DNA of 64,000 nucleotides from Treponema bryantii NK4A124 (GTDB lineage: Bacteria; Spirochaetota; Spirochaetia; Treponematales; Treponemataceae). Each line of letters opens with the position of its first letter. Position 1 is the first letter of the stretch. Made by a program: the position numbers and the translations under genes. The notes below the pieces were generated by a model. It ran no database searches and had not been told where the DNA came from. It worked only from the letters and a program-made list of their open reading frames with translations. The stretch is from NCBI RefSeq assembly GCF_000421345.1, contig NZ_ATWV01000005.1, positions 62,001 through 126,000 on the forward strand. The letters are read 5' to 3'. This document shows positions 8,822 to 19,700 of the stretch, in pieces.

Positions 8822-8890
8822 GTTTCTATAAGTAGAAACGTTACTATATGTAGTAACATAACATGAGATGATGTTACTGTCAATAGAAAC
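8822..8890 (-). promoter_or_regulatory. trp operator array: three 18-bp palindromes
   Basis: GTTTCTATAAGTAGAAAC (8822-8839) and GTTACTATATGTAGTAAC (8840-8857) abut head to tail; each has perfect 7-bp arms and a 4-bp spacer. A weaker third site of identical length (GTTACTGTCAATAGAAAC, 8873-8890) covers the -35 box. The arms do not match the E. coli TrpR core CTAG arms, so the repressor is unknown. Confidence 0.75.
8855..8883 (-). promoter_or_regulatory. trp operon promoter
   Basis: On the minus strand TTGACA (8883-8878) is separated by 17 bp from TATGTT (8860-8855), which also has an upstream TG. Transcription should start near 8848, inside the operator array, leaving a leader of about 70 bases. 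I see no leader peptide rich in Trp codons in that leader. Confidence 0.75.
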
Positions 8891-8937
8891 ATCTATAAAA
8901 ATTTGTTATTCTTATTTTTTTTAGCAATTTGAATTCC

Positions 8938-8966
8938 TTGACTCTGGGCGCGATTTTATGTTACAT
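8938..8966 (+). promoter_or_regulatory. Promoter of the SRP RNA gene
   Basis: TTGACT (8938-8943), a 17-bp spacer and a weak TTACAT (8961-8966) place the transcription start at about 8974, exactly where the 5' arm of the RNA begins. Confidence 0.55.
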
Positions 8967-8973
8967 TTTTATT

Positions 8974-9079
8974 GGACCAGATGCCCTTCAAGTGTCTTGC
9001 GCAAAACCCCGTCAGAGGAGGAATCCAGCAGCGGTATGCGTTTAGAGCTGTGCTTGGGATTATCTGGTCCTTTTTTTTT
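8974..9079 (+). ncRNA. ffs: Signal recognition particle RNA, small bacterial type (4.5S)
   Basis: A 97-base RNA is closed by the perfect 9-bp helix GGACCAGAT / ATCTGGTCC. Its apex carries the conserved Ffh-binding core GTCAGAGGAGGAATCCAGCAGC split as the symmetric loop GTCAG / CAGC and a GGAA tetraloop between GGA and TCC. A run of nine T residues follows directly, so the closing helix doubles as terminator (RNA 8974-9070, T tract 9071-9079). It guides Ffh to signal peptides of membrane and exported proteins. Confidence 0.9.
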
Positions 9080-9089
9080 ATCTATTGAA

Positions 9090-9118
9090 TTCAAATAAAA
9101 AAAGCGTTAAATTATATC
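9090..9118 (+). promoter_or_regulatory. Candidate promoter of the PEP carboxykinase gene
   Basis: TTCAAA (9090-9095) and TATATC (9113-9118) are 17 bp apart. The ~75-base leader that would follow can fold into a hairpin (GTGTAC...GTACATAC around GGTCTC/GAGAGGC) before the AGGAG site. Only a moderate match to consensus. Confidence 0.4.
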
Positions 9119-9198
9119 TTGGTGTACGAGGGTCTCTTGGAGAGGCTTTAGTACATACAGAAAATGGTCCGGTTTTTCCGGGCTAACAGGAGTTTTTA

Positions 9199-11049
9199 AT
9201 GAACGTTTCTGATATTAAACATGCTGGAATTAAAGCATGGGTTGAAGAATGTGTTAAGATGTGTGAACCTGACAATGTTGTTGTTGTTGACGGTTCTACA
9301 GCTGAATATGACCGCCTTATGAAGAAGTGTGTAGACGCTGGTCTCGCTACTCCTTTGAAGGCAAAAGAGAACTGCTTCCTTTTCCGTTCTCTTCCAAGCG
9401 ACGTTGCTCGCGTTGAATCACGTACATTCATTTCTTCTAAGAAGGAAGAAGATGCTGGTCCTACAAACCACTGGATTGACCCAGTAGAACTCAAGGCTAC
9501 AATGAAGGGACTTTACACAGGTTGTATGCACGGTCGTACAATGTATGTAATTCCATTCTGCATGGGTCCACTCGGTTCTCCAATTGCTAAGTATGGTATT
9601 GAACTTACAGACTCTGAATACGTTGTATTGAACATGGACATCATGACTCGTGCCGGTGAAAAGGTATGGCAGTACCTCGGTACAGACGGTGACTGGGTTC
9701 CATGTCTCCACTCTGTTGGTAAGCCACTCAACAATGGCGAAAAAGACAACGGAATCTGGCCTTGTGCTGATGTTGAGCACAAATACATTTCTCAGTTCCC
9801 AGAAGAGCACCTTGTTTGGTCTTACGGTTCTGGATACGGTGGAAACGCTCTTCTTGGTAAGAAGTGTTTCGCTCTTCGTATTGCAACTGTTATCGCTCGT
9901 GAAGAGGGATGGCTTGCAGAACACATGCTTATTCTTAAGCTCACAAACCCTAAGGGCCAAGTAAAATACGTAACAGGTGCTTTCCCAAGTGCCTGCGGTA
10001 AAACAAACCTCGCTATGTTGATTCCTACTATCCCAGGATGGAAGGTTGAAACTGTAGGTGATGATATTGCATGGATGAAGTTCGGAAAAGACGGACGTCT
10101 CTACGCTATCAACCCAGAAGCAGGTTTCTTCGGAGTTGCTCCAGGAACTTCTGCTGAATCTAACAAGAACGCTCTTATTTCTGCTGAAAAGAATACTATC
10201 TATACTAACTGTGCTCTTACTGAAGACGGTGATGTATGGTGGGAAGGAATTGGATATCCTGCAAAGGGTAAGCTTGTTGACTGGAAGGGAAATACTCGTG
10301 ATGCTCTTCCTAAGGACAAGTCTCCTAAGGGTGAAGAATTCGCTCATCCAAATGCACGCTTTACAGCTCCTGCTAAGCAGTGTCCATGTATTGCAGATGA
10401 ATGGGAAAATCCAGAAGGTGTACCTATTTCTGCTATCCTCTTTGGTGGACGCCGCCCTTCAACTGTACCTCTCGTACATCAGGCTCGTTCTTGGAACCAC
10501 GGTGTATTCCTTGGATCTATCGTAGGTTCAGAAATTACTGCTGCTTCTACAATCAACGCTGCTGAAGTTGGTAAGATCCGCCGTGACCCATTTGCTATTC
10601 TCCCATTCTGTGGATATAACATGGGTGACTACTTCCAGCACTGGATTGACGTAGGTGCTAAGGCTGATCAGGACAAGCTTCCTAAGATCTTCTACGTTAA
10701 CTGGTTCCGCAAGGACGAAAACAATGCTGACCTCCCAGGTGGATTCATGTGGCCAGGATACGGTGACAACAGCCGCGTTCTTGAATGGATTTTCGACCGC
10801 TGTGACGGAAAAGACAACTACGTTGATACACCAATCGGATATATGCCAAAAGAAGGTGCAATCAATACAGACGGTCTTGCTGACTGCTACAAGAAGACTC
10901 TCCCAGAAATCCTCAAGGTTGATGTTGAAGGATGGAAGAAAGAGGTTAAGGATATTCGTGAAAATCATTATCCTAAGTTCGGTAAGCACCTTCCAAAGGA
11001 ACTTACAGCTATTCTCGATGACCTCGAGTCACGCTTGAACAAGGCTTAG
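9199..11049 (+). CDS. pckG: Phosphoenolpyruvate carboxykinase (GTP)
   Basis: The 616-residue enzyme interconverts oxaloacetate + GTP and PEP + CO2 + GDP. The GTP-type signature [13 protein letters not shown], with the reactive Cys and P-loop Lys, lies around residue 260, followed by [10 protein letters not shown] and [14 protein letters not shown]. In rumen-type anaerobes it often runs toward oxaloacetate to feed succinate formation; that direction is inference. The codons are strongly biased (CTC, GGT, AAG, CGT), unlike the neighbours, which suggests very high expression. The start has AGGAG. The terminator at 11091-11119 ends the transcript. Confidence 0.97.
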   Translation: MNVSDIKHAGIKAWVEECVKMCEPDNVVVVDGSTAEYDRLMKKCVDAGLATPLKAKENCFLFRSLPSDVARVESRTFISSKKEEDAGPTNHWIDPVELKATMKGLYTGCMHGRTMYVIPFCMGPLGSPIAKYGIELTDSEYVVLNMDIMTRAGEKVWQYLGTDGDWVPCLHSVGKPLNNGEKDNGIWPCADVEHKYISQFPEEHLVWSYGSGYGGNALLGKKCFALRIATVIAREEGWLAEHMLILKLTNPKGQVKYVTGAFPSACGKTNLAMLIPTIPGWKVETVGDDIAWMKFGKDGRLYAINPEAGFFGVAPGTSAESNKNALISAEKNTIYTNCALTEDGDVWWEGIGYPAKGKLVDWKGNTRDALPKDKSPKGEEFAHPNARFTAPAKQCPCIADEWENPEGVPISAILFGGRRPSTVPLVHQARSWNHGVFLGSIVGSEITAASTINAAEVGKIRRDPFAILPFCGYNMGDYFQHWIDVGAKADQDKLPKIFYVNWFRKDENNADLPGGFMWPGYGDNSRVLEWIFDRCDGKDNYVDTPIGYMPKEGAINTDGLADCYKKTLPEILKVDVEGWKKEVKDIRENHYPKFGKHLPKELTAILDDLESRLNKA

Positions 11050-11090
11050 ACTGACACCTGCGGTGCAGTCTAACCCGCTATGATAACGAC

Positions 11091-11119
11091 AAAAGGGGAA
11101 GCCTCTGGCTTCCCCTTTT
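11091..11119 (+). terminator. Rho-independent terminator-like hairpin after pckG
   Basis: AAAAGGGGAAGCC...GGCTTCCCCTTTT forms a perfect stem of 13 bp with a 3-base loop; its own arms supply A and T tracts on both sides. Confidence 0.85.
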
Positions 11120-11185
11120 GCGTTTCAAACTAATTTCGTGCCGACAAACTCGCTGCGCTCGTTTGCGGTACAAATCATAGAGTAT

Positions 11186-12010
11186 ATGCGAGTTTTGCGA
11201 AAACTTTTTGTCTGCTTTTCACTTTCTTTTGTTTTTCTCTTTGCTGGGTGTGCCAGTCTGGCGCGGCCGGAGCTTTCTGCTGAGGAAGAGGCTGTCTTAT
11301 ATCCTGTGGCGTCTTATGTGCCGGAGTTTTTTGATTGGGAAGAAGTCTGCCACGGCATTTCGCGTTTTGATTTTGATAACTCAGAAATCCCACTTATCTA
11401 TCATGCAGTAAAAATTGACCTGACTCTTGCTGATGTCGTTTGCAGCCGCAATGAATCTACCGCACAATTTGCCGCCCTCACCCAATGTGCTGTGGCGGTC
11501 AACGCCACACCTTTTACGAGAAGCGGCCAGCTGGCTGGTATTCACAAGGAGGAGGGGGAGCTTTTGTCACAGCCAGTGTCACGATATGGAGCAGTTGCTT
11601 TTAAGGTTGCCGGGAATGATGGGGACTGTGGTTATGTAGCCCGTATTTTTGCATCTCAGGCGGATGAGGAAATAGAAGACTTCGATTATGCTTTTGGTGG
11701 TTTCTTTGTGGTACTGCGGGATGGCCTTGTTTGTACGGAATTTATCCGCCGCGGGGATTCGCGGACGGGAGTGGGGCTTTCTGCAGATGGCAAAACACTT
11801 TACCTGCTGGTCGTAGAAGGTGAGCGGCTAGACCAGAGCAGGGGCTTGTCTTATCCTCAGTGCGGAGAGCTTTTCCGTGCCATGGGCTGCAGCGATGCCC
11901 TTGAATTGGATGGAGGCAGTTCATCTGAACTCTGCATTAATGGAAAATCAGTTTTATCTTATAAAGTGCATACACGGCAGTCAAATTCTTTTGGATTCAA
12001 AGTTAAATAA
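11186..12010 (+). CDS. Lipoprotein with NAGPA-type phosphodiester glycosidase domain
   Basis: The N-terminus MRVLRKLFVC...FVFLFAGC is a lipoprotein signal with the modified Cys at about residue 22, so the protein should be membrane-anchored outside the cytoplasm. The rest matches the NAGPA/DUF2233 fold (phosphodiester glycosidase): RTGVGLSADGKTLYLLVVEG and the hallmark ALELDGGSSSELCING near the C-terminus. Family members remove GlcNAc or related groups from phosphodiesters; the substrate here is unknown. I prefer the start at 11186 over the in-frame ATG at 11138, because the longer form would put 16 polar residues before the signal. Confidence 0.8.
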   Translation: MRVLRKLFVCFSLSFVFLFAGCASLARPELSAEEEAVLYPVASYVPEFFDWEEVCHGISRFDFDNSEIPLIYHAVKIDLTLADVVCSRNESTAQFAALTQCAVAVNATPFTRSGQLAGIHKEEGELLSQPVSRYGAVAFKVAGNDGDCGYVARIFASQADEEIEDFDYAFGGFFVVLRDGLVCTEFIRRGDSRTGVGLSADGKTLYLLVVEGERLDQSRGLSYPQCGELFRAMGCSDALELDGGSSSELCINGKSVLSYKVHTRQSNSFGFKVK

Positions 12011-12013
12011 AAT

Positions 12014-12037
12014 TGCCCGGTTTTTTATTACCGGGCA
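12014..12037. terminator. Hairpin between convergent genes
   Basis: TGCCCGG (12014-12020) pairs with CCGGGCA (12031-12037) around a T-rich loop. It lies just after the lipoprotein stop and before the end of the small minus-strand gene, so it may stop both. Confidence 0.6.
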
Positions 12038-12073
12038 TTACAATAAATCTACGTTTTTAACTGAGGGTTGAAG

Positions 12074-12241
12074 CTAAGCTGTCTGACAGTTGTAGAGATA
12101 GAACAGTGTGAGCTGGAAAATCTCTTCAGGTGAACCGCAGTTTGAAATAAGTTTTTTGATGTACTTCTTCATGTTCTGTGGGTAGTTTGTGTTGTCTACA
12201 GCCAGATAATAAGCTTCCTTTTTTGCATTTAAACTCTGCAT
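12074..12241 (-). CDS. Small 55-residue protein of unknown function
   Basis: A short frame starting MQSLNAKKEAYYLAVDNTN and ending FYLYNCQTA is preceded by an excellent AGGAGAG site seven bases from the ATG. It has no signal peptide or membrane segment and looks like a small helical cytoplasmic protein with two Cys. The good ribosome site, clean stop and terminator-like hairpin beyond it support it as real. I recognise no family. Confidence 0.6.
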   Translation of the reverse strand: MQSLNAKKEAYYLAVDNTNYPQNMKKYIKKLISNCGSPEEIFQLTLFYLYNCQTA

Positions 12242-12323
12242 TTTAACTCTCCTAATTACCTACATATATTATCGGAAAATACAGAGAATTTCAATAGTTA
12301 AAGTTAGTTAAAGTTAGAACATG

Positions 12324-12359
12324 TGGTTTCGATACGCCCTCCGGGCTACTCAACCACCG
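12324..12359. repeat. Family 1 palindrome (copy B)
   Basis: Reverse orientation: GTGGTTTCGATAC, inner stem GCCC-TCC-GGGC, then TACTCAACCACC. It ends eight bases before the stop codon of the RlmM-like gene. Confidence 0.8.
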
Positions 12360-12367
12360 GAAAACGG

Positions 12368-13348
12368 TTAATGCGTGTGAATCCAGGTGAGCTCGTGCTT
12401 GTTGTAATTCAGGTGTACAATGCGGCTGCCCGGAATATCAGCAAATTCCTGAATAAGCGGCCAGTTGATTTCGCCCTGCATTTTAATTGTGCAGATCATA
12501 TTGAGTTCCGGCTTATATTCCAGCCACTTTTTAATCCATTCAAGAAGGCGTTCCGGATAGCAGATTACATCAGAAAAGACCCAGTCTACAGGGCCAAGCT
12601 CTTCCGGCTTAAGGGTAAAGGCATCGTGGGCCTGGAAGGTTACCAGCGGATTATTCATCAGAGATTCAGCGAGAGGGGCACGGTCAACGGCGTATACCGA
12701 AGCTCCCAGTCCAACCAGAACCCAGGTCCAGCCACCAGGGCAGGCTCCGGCTTCAAAACAGCGCTGACCGGCCGCAGGTAATTCTGTTCCGTTCAGGATG
12801 TTTGCCATGGTAAGCGATTCCTGAATTTTTAAGTAGGCGCGGCTTGGCGGATTTTCATGGTCTTCTATAAAGTGCAGGGTACCTGCCGGCAGAGTGCTGT
12901 TTGTGCGGGCACTTGCAATCATGGTGTGTTCATCAATTAAAGTGTAAAGGCCCATCGGGGATGAAGGGATTTTTACGGGGAAGCTGCGGTCTTTAAGATT
13001 GATGTAAGGCAGCTTTTCCTGAATCAGCTGGGCACGGCGAAAACAGGTGTACTGATAAGGTGCCCAGTTTCTCTGAAGCTTTTTGAGTTCTCCGGCGGCT
13101 TCTCCAATCGAATCAAACTTTAAGAAGAAAGGCTCCAGCATAACGGTGCGGGCCCAGTAGGGCAGGCGATTTTCTGACATGCTGCTGCCGTTGTCGCCGT
13201 TATCATCAAAATCAAGATTTTCATAATAGAGAAGGTCGCCGTAGCGATTGTCAGGTTTTCGGGTAATTCCAAATCGGCCGGCCAGTTCAGAAATAAGTAA
13301 ATCAGCCTGCTCAGGAAATGCAAGAAATGCAAGGTTTCTGGTATTCAT
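12368..13348 (-). CDS. RlmM-like 2'-O-methyltransferase (FtsJ fold)
   Basis: The 326-residue protein has a THUMP-like N-terminal half and a C-terminal Rossmann methyltransferase. The SAM motif is FEAGACPGGWTWVLVGLGA at about residues 195-213, followed by VYAVDRAPL. The K-D-K-E catalytic set of FtsJ-type 2'-O-methylases is matched by the Lys of the AYLKIQ segment, the Asp of FSDVICYPE, the Lys of CTIKMQG and the Glu of NKHELTW. By analogy it modifies 23S rRNA in the cytoplasm. The exact nucleotide (C2498 in E. coli RlmM) is inference. Confidence 0.8.
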   Translation of the reverse strand: MNTRNLAFLAFPEQADLLISELAGRFGITRKPDNRYGDLLYYENLDFDDNGDNGSSMSENRLPYWARTVMLEPFFLKFDSIGEAAGELKKLQRNWAPYQYTCFRRAQLIQEKLPYINLKDRSFPVKIPSSPMGLYTLIDEHTMIASARTNSTLPAGTLHFIEDHENPPSRAYLKIQESLTMANILNGTELPAAGQRCFEAGACPGGWTWVLVGLGASVYAVDRAPLAESLMNNPLVTFQAHDAFTLKPEELGPVDWVFSDVICYPERLLEWIKKWLEYKPELNMICTIKMQGEINWPLIQEFADIPGSRIVHLNYNKHELTWIHTH

Positions 13349-13360
13349 AAGGTGTCCGTT

Positions 13361-13717
13361 TTAGACTATATCCGGTAAATCATCTTTTAGAATTGATTCA
13401 AGATGTTTAATAAAATCTTCGAGTTTATGTGCGTCCGGGGAATAGTTGATTTTAAAACCGATAAAGGTATTGCCTTCCTGTTCTTTTACCCACTGAGGTG
13501 TGCAGATTAAATTGAGAGGAGTTCCGTTAGCACCGTGTAATGGGGAAAGCTTTACATCATATTCATTTTCCAGATCTACAACTACAGGAAATGAATAATG
13601 AACTTTGCATCCTGTGAGACTTATATCGTCCAGAATGCCAGGGAGAGCGCAGATTTCCGGTGCAGTGATGCGGCCGATTTCTTCATACCGTGTATGCAGT
13701 CGGTTTTCTTGTTCCAT
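13361..13717 (-). CDS. PilZ domain protein (c-di-GMP receptor)
   Basis: This 118-residue protein is a single PilZ domain. The cyclic-di-GMP binding residues are visible: RLHTR (RxxxR) at residues 6-10 and DISLTG (D/NxSxxG) at about 31-36. It has no other domain and no signal sequence, so it is a cytoplasmic second-messenger receptor that must act on a partner. It is 12 bases upstream of the RlmM-like gene on the same strand, probably cotranscribed. Its target cannot be read from context; motility or surface-protein control is common for the family. Confidence 0.85.
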   Translation of the reverse strand: MEQENRLHTRYEEIGRITAPEICALPGILDDISLTGCKVHYSFPVVVDLENEYDVKLSPLHGANGTPLNLICTPQWVKEQEGNTFIGFKINYSPDAHKLEDFIKHLESILKDDLPDIV

Positions 13718-13767
13718 TCATTTAGTATAGATGATTTTTCTTATGTCGGCAAGCACAGCGAACTTGT

Positions 13768-16700
13768 TTACTTGACAACCATAACCTTACGGGTCTCGTC
13801 TATACCGCCACCCAGGACTCGAACAAAGTACATACCTCGGGCAACTGCTTTGCCGTTTCTGTTTTTACCGTTCCAGGTGTAGTAATATTCTCCGGCTTTT
13901 GTGTTGCCCCGGTTCAGGTAGGTAATGATGTTTCCATCCAGAGTCATAACACAGACGGTAAGGTTTCCATCCTCCGGCATATCAACTATAACTACAGTTT
14001 TTTCTTCATTACTTGCGTTGATTACATTGTTCAAAATGGTAACGCCGCCACGCTGAGAAGTAATTGCCTTTATCTTGAATGACCACAAATCAAGCGTGTT
14101 CAAATCAGTTGTGTCCTGCATTCGCAGACTGTAAAGAGGAACCGGTATGCTGAGTGAAAGATTAAATTTATCTGTCGAAACATCATAATAAGGATTGTTG
14201 TAAATTCTAACAGGATTGTTCTCATCTTCCATAAGACCAAACATAAAACTTATCTGACTTTTATTTTCCCAGGCAGAAACAGTTTCTTTTGAGAGATTGA
14301 ATATTGAGTTTGCAGAGTTTTCTTGTGTCAGGCTTCCGTCTGTGTAAACAAAATTTGTGTTGTTTGCAGCCGCAAGAGCTCGGAAAGATCCGTCAGTCAA
14401 ATCCGGGAGCCAGATTCTGAAATTAGTTCCAAAGTCTGTATTCATCTGGCTTGAGACTGATTCTGCATCCGGAGAAGGGGAGAGGTAAATTCTGATTTTA
14501 TCATTTGCCTTTGTGTCTGCAACAATGGAAGCTGGATATCCTGCCGGTAGAGTTCCGTAATTCTGCTGGTCTGCATTCCAGTTGTGTACGGCCCAGCTGC
14601 CCGCTTCATAAAGACCATTCATAATAGGCTCGCCTTCATAAATCATGTCGGTAGAATAAGCGTATAGCGGATTTACATAATTAACTGCAAAATCCGAAAG
14701 GGCGTGGGCACTGTACATGCTCATGTAGTTGCCAAGATAATCTTGGATAAGAGTTACTCGTGAACCGGTGTTGTTGGTGAGTGGGTCGGAACCGGTCTGT
14801 GGATATTCTGCTGGTGTAATTAACTGCACGTAACAATTCTTAAGACTTTCAATATCAATTTCTTTTATCGTAGCGAGCTTGATACAGGTGAATGAATCAT
14901 TTGAGAAGTTTTCAATGATTTCTGCAGGCACAGAAGTGTCTATTTGATTTTCTGTGCTGACAATTGTATTTCCGCCGGCATCAATTGAGATTATGCGGAA
15001 ACATCTTGGAAGAATGTTTGTAAAATCAGGATAAGGGGTATTAAAAATAGCTGTTCCTGAGTCATCTCGGAATTTTACTTTTGAAGAATCTGTGACAATC
15101 TGCTTTACAAAAATAATGTAAATTGATTTTGAATCCACAGGACTTATAATAACATCGAATGACGGAGGCGTTCGGTCAATTGTCTTAGAGGTCTTGTTAC
15201 GCAGACGATTTCCGGCAAGGTCTGTAAGATAGCCAAGTAAATCATTATAAGAGAAGGCAAAAGTTGTATCAACAGAAAGATTTGAGTCTGAAAGACCAAG
15301 ACCAAGATAAAGTCCATCAGGATCGTTTGCAGGACGCATTGGTGCTGAAGATCCTGTAAAGAGCTGAGAAACTACAGTTGTATGAAGGTTTGCAATTCCA
15401 GTCTGGAAGTCTGTCGAAGGCGATGGATTATTCGGGCTGGTTGAATATTTGAAAGCAGGAGAAATATTTGCCTTTGTTGAGAAGCGGATTCCTCCGGTGG
15501 TACGGACTGCGTCTGATGCGAATGGACGGGCTCCACCGATTATGTCGGCAGCATAGGAGTAGTCTGGTGCTTTAAGATTTGCCTTTGAAGCTTCTGAGCC
15601 AGGATTACACCATCCGATTTCTGTAAACCATTCTGCCTCATCACTTGTGGTGTAGCTAGGCGTATTATCAAAGAAGTGGAAGTCAATTCGGTCGAGGGTA
15701 GAACCAGAACCGTTTGTGTTTCCGATTGCCTCTGACATTTCCTGTTCACCCCATTCTGTTTCCTTTGAGAAGCGGAGTGGGGTAAAGACTGGTGAAGAGA
15801 GGTCCCATTCACTGTAAGTATCTGGAGAAGGTGCTGCGAGTAGTCCTGTAGAGTTTGCTTGTACATGAGGTTCTGTTGGATTCACAGGATATTTAATCTG
15901 ACTGTTTGGAATGACAGCTTTGTCTTGTACCATAGTATTTGTATCAGAAATTGCAGAAACGACTTTTCCTGTAAACTGACTTGCATACTCAATATAACCC
16001 GGCCATTTTTTGTATTCGTTTCCAGCGTAATCTGTAACTGTTCCATCCGTCCAGCCTGCAATAGAAAGACGAATGGAATAGTCATCATTACGGTAAAGGG
16101 CATTCATGTATTTATTTGCTGAACCCTGAGAGCCGGTGTAAAGAATACTGTCTGAAATTTTTGCAAGTCCTGCAAAAGAAAGAGTCTGTGGTGAGCTTGT
16201 AGCAATGTTTTCCTGAATTGCTCCAAAACTGTCTGTTACCTGAATGTTTTCAGCATTGTTTGAAATACTGTCAGAGTTGAAGGTAACCGGCTCTGAATAT
16301 CGGAATTCCAGGAAGTTATGTGAATCATAAGAGTGCTGGCTTGCTTCGCCGGTGGCTGTGTCGTAGGCATCGTGCAGCTCCTGGCCGGTACGGACTGTCC
16401 AGAGAACAGGACCGGTTTTGTCTTCAACGTCGTGAGTTGAACCTGTACCACCATAAGCAGGTTCTGTTGCAGTAGCGGAGGGTCTTACGCTGTAGTTGTT
16501 GAGACGCTTGCCCCAGATATCTGTAAGGATAAATGGCATTGTTGAAAGTGCACGCGGGAAGTCGAGGCAAGGACGGGTAGTGTGATGTACGCCATTGCGG
16601 TCTGAGCTATTGCTGTTTGGTTCTCCGTTCTTTCCTGTTGCATCTGTGTTCCAGGCTCCAAGAGGAGAAGAGTTCTGATTGCTGGCCTGGATATAACAAT

Positions 16701-19700
16701 AGTAGTAAGTTGTTCCTGCAATTTCTTCATGAGGGAAACTTGCTCCTACTGCGAGTGAACTTGAACTTGTGCAATCCGGCTGAGAGAAAAATCCTGTGAA
16801 GGTTCCATTTGCGTTATCATTCTGGTCATGGAATTTCAGGTTCTCTATAGTATGTGAATGGAAACGTACCGGTCTGTTAAAGTTTATGCGGATTGCATTG
16901 TCGCGAACGGTATAGGCTGCTGTGATTATGAATTCATCAAAATCTACATTATGATTTGAGTTCGCAACACCTTCTGTACAATCAAGCGTAACGAGGCGAG
17001 CCTTTGAGCCATCAGTATATTGTGTAGATGTACCGCCATTGCAGATAACATTACAGTAAGAAACTACCGAATGGTAGGCTTCTGCAAAACCGTTTGTCGG
17101 AGTTGTGAGGTCCGGAAGTTGAAGTTTCCAGGTTCCTGTACCAGTAAGACTTGTTCCATTTGCATAAAAGTTTTTGCCGGCAGAAATTGTTGTTCCGGCA
17201 ACAACCGAAAGTGTAGCAGAGTAAGTTGAAGTTGCCGGCAAGCTTGAACCATCTGGAAGGTTTGGATAGCTTTCAGGTATATAATTTGCCTTGCTCCAGC
17301 TAAGACCCTCGGTCCAGCTAAGACTTGATCTGTTTGCAATATACGAGTATTCATTAGCAACACCAGTGGTGTTGTTGGTTTCTGAATAAGGGTGTCCTGT
17401 TTCATTTCCTAAAACAAGAATATCTTTTGTTACGTTTATATCAGCATTTGCTGTTACCGGGCCTTTGTACAATACAAGATTTTCGCTTACGTTTGTTTTT
17501 CCCTTAATTGTAATGCCTGCAGTAGAGCTGCCGGTAATTATAAGGTTTTCACTGATGCTGATGGTGTCGTGTGTAGTTCCAACAGCTGCAACGTTTCCAA
17601 AATCAGCATTTGAAGAAGGTGACAGCTGAACAAAGCAGTTAAGGTTTGCAGTACCGTTACCCGAAGTACTTCCAAAGCTTCCGCTGAGAATCAAATTGCT
17701 GCAGTTGATTGTAACTGGAGTTCCTGTTGTATTTGCGAGATAAATATTTTTGCCGGTAGCGGTAAGAATTCCTGTGATATTTGTTGGACCGGCTGTGTGT
17801 GTAAAGTTACTATCGAGCGTTAGTGTCGGTGTTGTTGAATCACCAATGGAAACTGTTCCGTTTGTATAAATTGTTCCGGCGGCACCAGTTCCAATTGTTG
17901 TAATGCTTCCGCCTTTGTTGAAACTGATTGCACCGGTGTGTGAAGCATCATCCTTGAAGTTGCTGATAGTTACTGAACCGTTGAAGCTTGTACTTGCTGC
18001 AGTTTTTATAGAAAGGGTAGAGGCATTAACTGTGCTTCCAAAGGTGATGTCTGTGGCATTATCCAGATTAAGTGTTGCAGAGTTAACTGCACCAGTGTAA
18101 TTTTGAGTTGTTGTTGTACTGATTGTTGCAGTGCCTGTTGTAGTGAGGGCTGCTGTTGTAAGGGAACCAGTAACCGAGAAGGAATTGGTCAGATTAATTA
18201 ATCCACCAGTATAAGAAAAATCGCTGCCAAGATTTCCGCCCTTAGAAAATGTCAGATTTCCGGTAGTTCCGGTTATTACAAGCTGATTAAGCTTTGCAGC
18301 TGCAGTACCGGCTGTTCCACTAAAGGTTATTGGTTTTGTTCCTGAAGAAATGGTAAGTGTGTTAGCTGCACTTGAAACATTTGCTGAAGCGTTTGTGAAT
18401 GAAACTCCACCGTTTGCTGCGTTTATTGCAGTAAGCGATAAGTCTTTATTGAGATTAAGAGAATTCTTAAAAGTCAGGCTGCCACTGGTTGAACTGATGG
18501 CTGGAGCTGACGTTGCAGTTGACTGAACAGTTACCGCATTATTATAAATCTGATTTCCAGAGGTAGTAATTGTTGAGCAGCTTCCATCAATAAATACTGC
18601 GCCAACAGTTTCCAGAGTTGTTGAAGCAGCAGTACCATTAATATTTCCCTTAAAGGTAATGCTTGTGCTTGCATCAATTTTTGTTGTACCGGTTAAAGTC
18701 AGAGCGCCGGTTTCTACGGTGCCGGTAACCTTAAGAGTTTCTTTCAGGCTTGTAGGGCCAGCTGTGTATGTAAAGTTGTTTCCAAGAACTCCGCCCTTAT
18801 TAAAGGTGAGGAGGCCGGTAGTGGTATTGGTTATTACAAGCTGTCCAAGAGAAGCCGTTGTAGTTCCTGCCGTGCAATCAAATGTAATTGGTTTTGTTCC
18901 TGATGAAATTGTGAGAATCTTATTTCCGGAAACATTTTTAGTTGCATCAGTAAAATAAACTCCGCCGTTTGTTCCGTCAGTTGCCGAAAGAGTAAGGTCC
19001 TGTGCAAGTGTAAGTGAATTATTAAAACTAAGCTTACCGGCAGAAGAGCTGATGGTTGGCTCAGAGGTTGTCGTACTCGCAATACTAACCGCCCCATTAT
19101 AAGTCTGGTCGCCGGTGGTAGTAATTGCAGTACAGTTTGCATCAATAGTTAGAGGACCTGTTATTGAAAGTTCTGCTGATGAACCTGACGCTTCTGTTAC
19201 AGCCCCATAAAAGGTTGTGCTTGAAGCTGATATTGAAACTTGTGGAGCTCCTAAGCTGACTGTTCCATCATAAATTTGTGTTCCGGAGGTAGTAATTGAA
19301 ATATCAGAAGCACTGTCAAATACCACATTCTTTGTAGAAAGCGAAACAAGACTGGAAACATTTCCTTTGAAGGTGGTTGCTGCTGCTGTGCTTCCCCCTG
19401 CAGGATCTGCAATTGTAAGGGAAGCCGATGAAGCTCCTGTAACTGTGCCATTAAACTGAATGGTTTTAGATGCAGGTGCTTTGAGTGTGGTAGTACCAGA
19501 AATTGTAACGGCGCCGTTATATGTATGGTCTCCGGAAGTTGTTACATTCTGGATTTTGATGACAGCACAATCAATATTCAGACTGTCGGCATTTGCTTTG
19601 TCTGCTATCGTAATTGATGTTGCTCCCTTTAATGAAACAGCACCTGCAATAAAAGCAGGGGAGTCAGTTGAGCCAGCAGTCACGGTTCCTGAGAACTGGT

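Noticed and set aside
8778-8850. Trp leader peptide attenuator upstream of trpE
   Set aside because: No short frame with Trp codons and no terminator hairpin before trpE.
8822-8857. E. coli-type TrpR operator
   Set aside because: The arms GTTTCTA/TAGAAAC and GTTACTA/TAGTAAC are shifted by one base from the CTAG half-sites of TrpR, so only an unnamed operator is claimed.
9418-10347. 309-codon open frame on the minus strand
   Set aside because: It lies wholly antisense to pckG, which has clear enzyme motifs; the open frame is a by-product of strong codon bias.
11138-11185. N-terminal extension of the lipoprotein gene
   Set aside because: It has no ribosome site and would bury the lipoprotein signal behind 16 residues encoded partly by an inverted repeat.
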